The notes beneath the pieces were generated by a model. The model saw nothing but the letters and a program-made list of their open reading frames with translations. It searched no databases and had not been told where the DNA came from. Below are positions 49,301 through 61,300 of a stretch of DNA of 64,000 bases, piece after piece (the stretch's first letter is position 1; each line of letters begins with the position of its first letter). A program made the translations under genes and the position numbers. The stretch comes from Balanoglossus misakiensis (taxonomy: Eukaryota; Hemichordata), in contig CM082587.2 in NCBI GenBank assembly GCA_040954595.2, positions 1,488,001 through 1,552,000 of the forward strand, written 5' to 3'.

Positions 49301-52300
49301 TGAAAAAACCATGGGTTATAGCTCAGGAAAATCGTCAGAAATCGAAGATTTTTCGACTTTGCGAATTTTCAAAATTTGGTCATTTTTTGATAAAAACCAT
49401 GGGTTATAGCTCAGGAAAATCGTCAGAAATCGAAGATTTTTCGACTTTGCGAATTTTCAAAATTTTGTCATTTTTTGAAAAAACCATGGGTTATAGCTCA
49501 GGAAAATCGTCAGAAATCGAAGATTTTTCGACTTTGCGAATTTTCAAAATTTGGTCATTTTTTGAAAAAACCATGGGTTATAGCTCAGGAAAATCGTCAG
49601 AAATCGAAGATTTTTCGACTTTGCGAATTTTCAAAATTTGGTCATTTTTTGATAAAAACCATGGGTTATAGCTCAGGAAAATCGTCAGAAATCGAAGATT
49701 TTTCGACTTTGCGAATTTTCAAAATTTGGTCATTTTTTGATAAAAACCATGGGTTATAGCTCAGGAAAATCGTCATAAATCGAAGATTTTTCGACTTTGC
49801 GAATTTTCAAAATTTGGTCATTTTTTGAAAAAAACATGGGTTATAGCTCAGGAAAATCGTCAGAAATCGAAGATTTTTCGACTTTGCGAATTTTCAAAAT
49901 TTGGTCATTTTTTGAAAAAACCATGGGTTATAGCTCAGGAAAATCGTCAGAAATCGAAGATTTTTCGACTTTGCGAATTTTCAAAATTTGGTCATTTTTT
50001 GAAAAAACCATGGGTTATAGCTCAGGAAAATCGTCAGAAATCGAAGATTTTTCGACTTTGCGAATTTTCAAAATTTGGTCATTTTTTGATAAAAACCATG
50101 GGTTATAGCTCAGGAAAATCGTCAGAAATCGAAGATTTTTCGACTTTGCGAATTTTCAAAATTTTGTCATTTTTTGAAAAAACCATGGGTTATAGCTCAG
50201 GAAAATCGTCAGAAATCGAAGATTTTTCGACTTTGCGAATTTTCAAAATTTGGTCATTTTTTGAAAAAACCATGGGTTATAGCTCAGGAAAATCGTCAGA
50301 AATCGAAGATTTTTCGACTTTGCGAATTTTCAAAATTTGGTCATTTTTTGAAAAAACCATGGGTTATAGCTCAGGAAAATCGTCAGAAATCGAAGATTTT
50401 TCGACTTTGCGAATTTTCAAAATTTGGTCATTTTTTGATAAAAACCATGGGTTATAGCTCAGGAAAATCGTCAGAAATCGAAGATTTTTCGACTTTGCGA
50501 ATTTTCAAAATTTGGTCATTTTTTGATAAAAACCATGGGTTATAGCTCAGGAAAATCGTCAGAAATCGAAGATTTTTCGACTTTGCGAATTTTCAAAATT
50601 TGGTCATTTTTTGAAAAAACCATGGGTTATAGCTCAGGAAAATCGTCAGAAATCGACGATTTTTCGACTTTGCGAATTTTCAAAATTTGGTCATTTTTTG
50701 AAAAAACCATGGGTTATAGCTCAGGAAAATCGTCAGAAATCGAAGATTTTTCGACTTTGCGAATTTTCAAAATTTGGTCATTTTTTGAAAAAACCATGGG
50801 TTATAGCTCAGGAAAATCGTCAGAAATCGAAGATTTTTCGACTTTGCGAATTTTCAAAATTTGGTCATTTTTTGAAAAAACCATGGGTTATAGCTCAGGA
50901 AAATCGTCAGAAATCGAAGATTTTTCGACTTTGCGAATTTTCAAAATTTGGTCATTTTTTGATAAAAACCATGGGTTATAGCTCAGGAAAATCGTCAGAA
51001 ATCGAAGATTTTTCGACTTTGCGAATTTTCAAAATTTGGTCATTTTTTGAAAAAAACCATGGGTTATAGCTCAGGAAAATCGTCAGAAATCGAAGATTTT
51101 TCGACTTTGCGAATTTTCAAAATTTGGTCATTTTTTGAAAAAACCATGGGTTATAGCTCAGGAAAATCGTCATAAATCGAAGATTTTTCGACTTTGCGAA
51201 TTTTCAAAATTTGGTCATTTTTTGAAAAAACCATGGGTTATAGCTCAGGAAAATCGTCAGAAATCGAAGATTTTTCGACTTTGCGAATTTTCAAAATTTG
51301 GTCATTTTTTGAAAAAACCATGGGTTATAGCTCAGGAAAATCGTCAGAAATCGAAGATTTTTCGACTTTGCGAATTTTCAAAATTTGGTCATTTTTTGAT
51401 AAAAACCATGGGTTATAGCTCAGGAAAATCGTCAGAAATCGACGATTTTTCGACTTTGCGAATTTTCAAAATTTGGTCATTTTTTGAAAAAACCATGGGT
51501 TATAGCTCAGGAAAATCGTCAGAAATCGACGATTTTTCGACTTTGCGAATTTTCAAAATTTGGTCATTTTTTGAAAAAACCATGGGTTATAGCTCAGGAA
51601 AATCGTCAGAAATCGACGATTTTTCGACTTTGCGAATTTTCAAAATTTGGTCATTTTTTGAAAAAACCATGGGTTATAGCTCAGGAAAATCGTCAGAAAT
51701 AGAAGATTTTTCGACTTTGCGAATTTTCAAAATTTGGTCATTTTTTGAAAAAAACCATGGGTTATAGCTCAGGAAAATCGTCAGAAATCGAAGATTTTTC
51801 GACTTTGCGAATTTTCAAAATTTGGTCATTTTTTGATAAAAACCATGGGTTATAGCTCAGGAAAATCGTCAGAAATCGAAGATTTTTCGACTTTGCGAAT
51901 TTTCAAAATTTGGTCATTTTTTGAAAAAACCATGGGTTATAGCTCAGGAAAATCGTCATAAATCGAAGATTTTTCGACTTTGCGAATTTTCAAAATTTGG
52001 TCATTTTTTGAAAAAAACCATGGGTTATAGCTCAGGAAAATCGTGATAAATCGAAGATTTTTCGACTTTGCGAATTTTCAAAATTTGGTCATTTTTTGAT
52101 AAAAACCATGGGTTATAGCTCAGGAAAATCGTCAGAAATCGAAGATTTTTCGACTTTGCGAATTTTCAAAATTTGGTCATTTTTTGAAAAAAACATGGGT
52201 TATAGCTCAGGAAAATCGTCAGAAATCGAAGATTTTTCGACTTTGCGAATTTTCAAAATTTGGTCATTTTTTGAAAAAACCATGGGTTATAGCTCAGGAA

Positions 52301-55300
52301 AATCGTCAGAAATCGAAGATTTTTCGACTTTGCGAATTTTCAAAATTTGGTCATTTTTTGAAAAAACCATGGGTTATAGCTCAGGAAAATCGTCAGAAAT
52401 CGAAGATTTTTCGACTTTGCGAATTTTCAAAATTTGGTCATTTTTTGAAAAAACCATGGGTTATAGCTCAGGAAAATCGTCAGAAATCGAAGATTTTTCG
52501 ACTTTGCGAATTTTCAAAATTTGGTCATTTTTTGATAAAAACCATGGGTTATAGCTCAGGAAAATCGTCAGAAATCGAAGATTTTTCGACTTTGCGAATT
52601 TTCAAAATTTGGTCATTTTTTGAAAAAACCATGGGTTTTAGCTCAGGAAAATCGTCATAAATCGAAGATTTTTCGACTTTGCGAATTTTTAAAATTTGGT
52701 CATTTTTTGAAAAAAACCATGGGTTATAGCTCAGGAAAATCGTCATAAATCGAAGATTTTTCGACTTTGCGAATTTTCAAAATTTGGTCATTTTTTGATA
52801 AAAACCATGGGTTATAGCTCAGGAAAATCGTCAGAAATCGAAGATTTTTCGACTTTGCGAATTTTCAAAATTTGGTCATTTTTTGGAAAAACCATGGGTT
52901 ATAGCTCAGGAAAATCGTCAGAAATCGAAGATTTTTCGACTTTGCGAATTTTCAAAATTTGGTCATTTTTTGAAAAAACCATGGGTTATAGCTCAGGAAA
53001 ATCGTCAGAAATCGAAGATTTTTCGACTTTGCGAATTTTCAAAATTTGGTCATTTTTTGAAAAAACCATGGGTTATAGCTCAGGAAAATCGTCAGAAATC
53101 GAAGATTTTTCGACTTTGCGAATTTTCAAAATTTGGTCATTTTTTGAAAAAACCATGGGTTATAGCTCAGGAAAATCGTCAGAAATCGAAGATTTTTCGA
53201 CTTTGCGAATTTTCAAAATTTGGTCATTTTTTGAAAAAAACATGGGTTATAGCTCAGGAAAATCGTCAGAAATCGAAGATTTTTCGACTTTGCAAATTTT
53301 CAAAATTTGGTCATTTTTTGAAAAAACCATGGGTTTTAGCTCAGGAAAATCGTCATAAATCGAAGATTTTTCGACTTTGCGAATTTTCAAAATTTGGTCA
53401 TTTTTTGATAAAAACCATGGGTTATAGCTCAGGAAAATCGTCAGAAATCGAAGATTTTTCGACTTTGCGAATTTTCAAAATTTGGTCATTTTTTGATAAA
53501 AACCATGGGTTATAGCTCAGGAAAATCGTCAGAAATCGACGATTTTTCGACTTTGCGAATTTTCAAAATTTGGTCATTTTTTGAAAAAACCATGGGTTAT
53601 AGCTCAGGAAAATCGTCAGAAATCGACGATTTTTCGACTTTGCGAATTTTCAAAATTTGGTCATTTTTTGAAAAAACCATGGGTTATAGCTCAGGAAAAT
53701 CGTCAGAAATCGACGATTTTTCGACTTTGCGAATTTTCAAAATTTGGTCATTTTTTGAAAAAACCATGGGTTATAGCTCAGGAAAATCGTCAGAAATAGA
53801 AGATTTTTCGACTTTGCGAATTTTCAAAATTTGGTCATTTTTTGAAAAAACCATGGGTTATAGCTCAGGAAAATCGTCAGAAATCGAAGATTTTTCGACT
53901 TTGCGAATTTTCAAAATTTGGTCATTTTTTGATAAAAACCATGGGTTATAGCTCAGGAAAATCGTCAGAAATCGAAGATTTTTCGACTTTGCGAATTTTC
54001 AAAATTTGGTCATTTTTTGAAAAAACCATGGGTTATAGCTCAGGAAAATCGTCATAAATCGAAGATTTTTCGACTTTGCGAATTTTCAAAATTTGGTCAT
54101 TTTTTGAAAAAAACCATGGGTTATAGCTCAGGAAAATCGTGATAAATCGAAGATTTTTCGACTTTGCGAATTTTCAAAATTTGGTCATTTTTTGATAAAA
54201 ACCATGGGTTATAGCTCAGGAAAATCGTCAGAAATCGAAGATTTTTCGACTTTGCGAATTTTCAAAATTTGGTCATTTTTTGAAAAAAACATGGGTTATA
54301 GCTCAGGAAAATCGTCAGAAATCGAAGATATTTCGACTTTGCGAATTTTCAAAATTTGGTCATTTTTTGAAAAAACCATGGGTTATAGCTCAGGAAAATC
54401 GTCAGAAATCGAAGATTTTTCGACTTTGCGAATTTTCAAAATTTGGTCATTTTTTGAAAAAACCATGGGTTATAGCTCAGGAAAATCGTCAGAAATCGAA
54501 GATTTTTCGACTTTGCGAATTTTCAAAATTTGGTCATTTTTTGAAAAAACCATGGGTTATAGCTCAGGAAAATCGTCAGAAATCGAAGATTTTTCGACTT
54601 TGCGAATTTTCAAAATTTGGTCATTTTTTGATAAAAACCATGGGTTATAGCTCAGGAAAATCGTCAGAAATCGAAGATTTTTCGACTTTGCGAATTTTCA
54701 AAATTTGGTCATTTTTTGAAAAAACCATGGGTTTTAGCTCAGGAAAATCGTCATAAATCGAAGATTTTTCGACTTTGCGAATTTTCAAAATTTGGTCATT
54801 TTTTGAAAAAAACCATGGGTTATAGCTCAGGAAAATCGTCATAAATCGAAGATTTTTCGACTTTGCGAATTTTCAAAATTTGGTCATTTTTTGATAAAAA
54901 CCATGGGTGATAGCTCAGGAAAATCGTCAGAAATCGAAGATTTTTCGACTTTGCGAATTTTAAAAATTTGGTCATTTTTTGGAAAAACCATGGGTTATAG
55001 CTCAGGAAAATCGTCAGAAATCGAAGATTTTTCGACTTTGCGAATTTTCAAAATTTGGTCATTTTTTGAAAAAACCATGGGTTATAGCTCAGGAAAATCG
55101 TCAGAAATCGAAGATTTTTCGACTTTGCGAATTTTCAAAATTTGGTCATTTTTTGAAAAAACCATGGGTTATAGCTCAGGAAAATCGTCAGAAATCGAAG
55201 ATTTTTCGACTTTGCGAATTTTCAAAATTTGGTCATTTTTTGAAAAAACCATGGGTTATAGCTCAGGAAAATCGTCAGAAATCGAAGATTTTTCGACTTT

Positions 55301-58300
55301 GCGAATTTTCAAAATTTGGTCATTTTTTGAAAAAAACATGGGTTATAGCTCAGGAAAATCGTCAGAAATCGAAGATTTTTCGACTTTGCGAATTTTCAAA
55401 ATTTGGTCATTTTTTGAAAAAACATGGGTTATAGCTCAGGAAAATCGTCATAAATCGAAGATTTTTCGACTTTGCGAATTTTCAAAATTTGGTCATTTTT
55501 TGAAAAAAACCATGGGTTATAGCTCAGGAAAATCGTGATAAATCGAAGATTTTTCGACTTTGCGAATTTTCAAAATTTGGTCATTTTTTGATAAAAACCA
55601 TGGGTTATAGCTCAGGAAAATCGTCAGAAATCGAAGATTTTTCGACTTTGCGAATTTTCAAAATTTGGTCATTTTTTGAAAAAAACATGGGTTATAGCTC
55701 AGGAAAATCGTCAGAAATCGAAGATTTTTCGACTTTGCGAATTTTCAAAATTTGGTCATTTTTTGAAAAAACCATGGGTTATAGCTCAGGAAAATCGTCA
55801 GAAATCGAAGATTTTTCGACTTTGCGAATTTTCAAAATTTGGTCATTTTTTGAAAAAACCATGGGTTATAGCTCAGGAAAATCGTCAGAAATCGAAGATT
55901 TTTCGACTTTGCGAATTTTCAAAATTTGGTCATTTTTTGAAAAAACCATGGGTTATAGCTCAGGAAAATCGTCAGAAATCGAAGATTTTTCGACTTTGCG
56001 AATTTTCAAAATTTGGTCATTTTTTGGAAAAACCATGGGTTATAGCTCAGGAAAATCGTCAGAAATCGAAGATTTTTCGACTTTGCGAATTTTCAAAATT
56101 TGGTCATTTTTTGAAAAAACCATGGGTTATAGCTCAGGAAAATCGTCAGAAATCGAAGATTTTTCGACTTTGCGAATTTTCAAAATTTGGTCATTTTTTG
56201 AAAAAACCATGGGTTATAGCTCAGGAAAATCGTCAGAAATCGAAGATTTTTCGACTTTGCGAATTTTCAAAATTTGGTCATTTTTTGAAAAAACCATGGG
56301 TTATAGCTCAGGAAAATCGTCAGAAATCGAAGATTTTTCGACTTTGCGAATTTTCAAAATTTGGTCATTTTTTGAAAAAAACATGGGTTATAGCTCAGGA
56401 AAATCGTCAGAAATCGAAGATTTTTCGACTTTGCAAATTTTCAAAATTTGGTCATTTTTTGAAAAAACCATGGGTTTTAGCTCAGGAAAATCGTCATAAA
56501 TCGAAGATTTTTCGACTTTGCGAATTTTCAAAATTTGGTCATTTTTTGATAAAAACCATGGGTTATAGCTCAGGAAAATCGTCAGAAATCGAAGATTTTT
56601 CGACTTTGCGAATTTTCAAAATTTGGTCATTTTTTGATAAAAACCATGGGTTATAGCTCAGGAAAATCGTCAGAAATCGACGATTTTTCGACTTTGCGAA
56701 TTTTCAAAATTTGGTCATTTTTTGAAAAAACCATGGGTTATAGCTCAGGAAAATCGTCAGAAATCGACGATTTTTCGACTTTGCGAATTTTCAAAATTTG
56801 GTCATTTTTTGAAAAAACCATGGGTTATAGCTCAGGAAAATCGTCAGAAATCGACGATTTTTCGACTTTGCGAATTTTCAAAATTTGGTCATTTTTTGAA
56901 AAAACCATGGGTTATAGCTCAGGAAAATCGTCAGAAATAGAAGATTTTTCGACTTTGCGAATTTTCAAAATTTGGTCATTTTTTGAAAAAACCATGGGTT
57001 ATAGCTCAGGAAAATCGTCAGAAATCGAAGATTTTTCGACTTTGCGAATTTTCAAAATTTGGTCATTTTTTGATAAAAACCATGGGTTATAGCTCAGGAA
57101 AATCGTCAGAAATCGAAGATTTTTCGACTTTGCGAATTTTCAAAATTTGGTCATTTTTTGAAAAAACCATGGGTTATAGCTCAGGAAAATCGTCATAAAT
57201 CGAAGATTTTTCGACTTTGCGAATTTTCAAAATTTGGTCATTTTTTGAAAAAAACCATGGGTTATAGCTCAGGAAAATCGTGATAAATCGAAGATTTTTC
57301 GACTTTGCGAATTTTCAAAATTTGGTCATTTTTTGATAAAAACCATGGGTTATAGCTCAGGAAAATCGTCAGAAATCGAAGATTTTTCGACTTTGCGAAT
57401 TTTCAAAATTTGGTCATTTTTTGAAAAAAACATGGGTTATAGCTCAGGAAAATCGTCAGAAATCGAAGATATTTCGACTTTGCGAATTTTCAAAATTTGG
57501 TCATTTTTTGAAAAAACCATGGGTTATAGCTCAGGAAAATCGTCAGAAATCGAAGATTTTTCGACTTTGCGAATTTTCAAAATTTGGTCATTTTTTGAAA
57601 AAACCATGGGTTATAGCTCAGGAAAATCGTCAGAAATCGAAGATTTTTCGACTTTGCGAATTTTCAAAATTTGGTCATTTTTTGAAAAAACCATGGGTTA
57701 TAGCTCAGGAAAATCGTCAGAAATCGAAGATTTTTCGACTTTGCGAATTTTCAAAATTTGGTCATTTTTTGATAAAAACCATGGGTTATAGCTCAGGAAA
57801 ATCGTCAGAAATCGAAGATTTTTCGACTTTGCGAATTTTCAAAATTTGGTCATTTTTTGAAAAAACCATGGGTTTTAGCTCAGGAAAATCGTCATAAATC
57901 GAAGATTTTTCGACTTTGCGAATTTTCAAAATTTGGTCATTTTTTGAAAAAAACCATGGGTTATAGCTCAGGAAAATCGTCATAAATCGAAGATTTTTCG
58001 ACTTTGCGAATTTTCAAAATTTGGTCATTTTTTGATAAAAACCATGGGTTATAGCTCAGGAAAATCGTCAGAAATCGAAGATTTTTCGACTTTGCGAATT
58101 TTAAAAATTTGGTCATTTTTTGGAAAAACCATGGGTTATAGCTCAGGAAAATCGTCAGAAATCGAAGATTTTTCGACTTTGCGAATTTTCAAAATTTGGT
58201 CATTTTTTGAAAAAACCATGGGTTATAGCTCAGGAAAATCGTCAGAAATCGAAGATTTTTCGACTTTGCGAATTTTCAAAATTTGGTCATTTTTTGAAAA

Positions 58301-61300
58301 AACCATGGGTTATAGCTCAGGAAAATCGTCAGAAATCGAAGATTTTTCGACTTTGCGAATTTTCAAAATTTGGTCATTTTTTGAAAAAACCATGGGTTAT
58401 AGCTCAGGAAAATCGTCAGAAATCGAAGATTTTTCGACTTTGCGAATTTTCAAAATTTGGTCATTTTTTGAAAAAAACATGGGTTATAGCTCAGGAAAAT
58501 CGTCAGAAATCGAAGATTTTTCGACTTTGCGAATTTTCAAAATTTGGTCATTTTTTGAAAAAACATGGGTTATAGCTCAGGAAAATCGTCATAAATCGAA
58601 GATTTTTCGACTTTGCGAATTTTCAAAATTTGGTCATTTTTTGAAAAAAACCATGGGTTATAGCTCAGGAAAATCGTGATAAATCGAAGATTTTTCGACT
58701 TTGCGAATTTTCAAAATTTGGTCATTTTTTGATAAAAACCATGGGTTATAGCTCAGGAAAATCGTCAGAAATCGAAGATTTTTCGACTTTGCGAATTTTC
58801 AAAATTTGGTCATTTTTTGAAAAAAACATGGGTTATAGCTCAGGAAAATCGTCAGAAATCGAAGATTTTTCGACTTTGCGAATTTTCAAAATTTGGTCAT
58901 TTTTTGAAAAAACCATGGGTTATAGCTCAGGAAAATCGTCAGAAATCGAAGATTTTTCGACTTTGCGAATTTTCAAAATTTGGTCATTTTTTGAAAAAAC
59001 CATGGGTTATAGCTCAGGAAAATCGTCAGAAATCGAAGATTTTTCGACTTTGCGAATTTTCAAAATTTGGTCATTTTTTGAAAAAACCATGGGTTATAGC
59101 TCAGGAAAATCGTCATAAATCGAAGATTTTTCGACTTTGCGAATTTTCAAAATTTAGTCATTTTTTGATAAAAACCATGGGTTATAGCTCAGGAAAATCG
59201 TCAGAAATCGAAGATTTTTCGACTTTGCGAATTTTCAAAATTTGGTCATTTTTTGAAAAAACCATGGGTTTTAGCTCAGGAAAATCGTCATAAATCGAAG
59301 ATTTTTCGACTTTGCGAATTTTCAAAATTTGGTCATTTTTTGAAAAAAACCATGGGTTATAGCTCAGGAAAATCGTCATAAATCGAAGATTTTTCGACTT
59401 TGCGAATTTTCAAAATTTGGTCATTTTTTGAAAAAACCATGGGTTATAGCTCAGGAAAATCGTCAGAAATCGAAGATTTTTCGACTTTGCGAATTTTCAA
59501 AATTTGGTCATTTTTTGAAAAAACCATGGGTTATAGCTCAGGAAAATCGTCAGAAATCGAAGATTTTTCGACTTTGCGAATTTTCAAAATTTGGTCATTT
59601 TTTGAAAAAAACATGGGTTATAGCTCAGGAAAATCGTCAGAAATCGAAGATTTTTCGACTTTGCGAATTTTCAAAATTTCGTCATTTTTTGAAAAAACCA
59701 TGGGTTATAGCTCAGGAAAATCGTCAGAAATCGAAGATTTTTCGACTTTGCGAATTTTCAAAATTTGGTCATTTTTTGAAAAAACCATGGGTTATAGCTC
59801 AGGAAAATCGTCAGAAATCGAAGATTTTTCGACTTTGCGAATTTTCAAAATTTGGTCATTTTTTGATAAAAACCATGGGTTATAGCTCAGGAAAATCGTC
59901 AGAAATCGAAGATTTTTCGACTTTGCGAATTTTCAAAATTTGGTCATTTTTTGAAAAAACCATGGGTTATAGCTCAGGAAAATCGTCATAAATCGAAGAT
60001 TTTTCGACTTTGCGAATTTTCAAAATTTGGTCATTTTTTGAAAAAAACCATGGGTTATAGCTCAGGAAAATCGTGATAAATCGAAGATTTTTCGACTTTG
60101 CGAATTTTCAAAATTTGGTCATTTTTTGAAAAAACCATGGGTTATCGCTCAGGAAAATCGTCAGAAATCGAAGATTTTTCGACTTTGCGAATTTTCAAAA
60201 TTTGGTCATTTTTTGATAAAAACCATGGGTTATAGCTCAGGAAAATCGTCAGAAATCGAAGATTTTTCGACTTTGCGAATTTTCAAAATTTGGTCATTTT
60301 TTGATAAAAACCATGGGTTATAGCTCAGGAAAATCGTCAGAAATCGAAGATTTTTCGACTTTGCGAATTTTCAAAATTTGGTCATTTTTTGGAAAAACCA
60401 TGGGTTATAGCTCAGGAAAATCGTCAGAAATCGAAGATTTTTCGACTTTGCGAATTTTCAAAATTTGGTCATTTTTTGAAAAAACCATGGGTTATAGCTC
60501 AGGAAAATCGTCAGAAATCGAAGATTTTTCGACTTTGCGAATTTTCAAAATTTGGTCATTTTTTGAAAAAACCATGGGTTATAGCTCAGGAAAATCGTCA
60601 GAAATCGAAGATTTTTCGACTTTGCGAATTTTCAAAATTTGGTCATTTTTTGAAAAAACCATGGGTTATAGCTCAGGAAAATCGTCAGAAATCGAAGATT
60701 TTTCGACTTTGCGAATTTTCAAAATTTGGTCATTTTTTGAAAAAAACATGGGTTATAGCTCAGGAAAATCGTCAGAAATCGAAGATTTTTCGACTTCGCG
60801 AATTTTCAAAATTTGGTCATTTTTTGAAAAAACCATGGGTTATAGCTCAGGAAAATCGTCAGAAATCGAAGATTTTTCGACTTTGCGAATTTTCAAAATT
60901 TGGTCATTTTTTGAAAAAAACATGGGTTATAGCTCAGGAAAATCGTCAGAAATCGAAGATTTTTCGACTTTGCGAATTTTCAAAATTTCGTCATTTTTTG
61001 AAAAAACCATGGGTTATAGCTCAGGAAAATCGTCAGAAATCGAAGATTTTTCGACTTTGCGAATTTTCAAAATTTGGTCATTTTTTGAAAAAACCGTGGG
61101 TTATAGCTCTTGAAAATCATCCAGAAATGTCAATTTTTCGACTTAGCGAAATTTCAAAATTTGGTCATTTTTTGATAAAAACCATGGGTTATAGCTCATG
61201 AAAATCATCCAGAAATGTCAATTTTTCGACTTCGCGAAATTTCAAAATTTGGTCATTTTTTGATAAAAACCATGGGTTATAGCTCATGAAAATCATCCAG

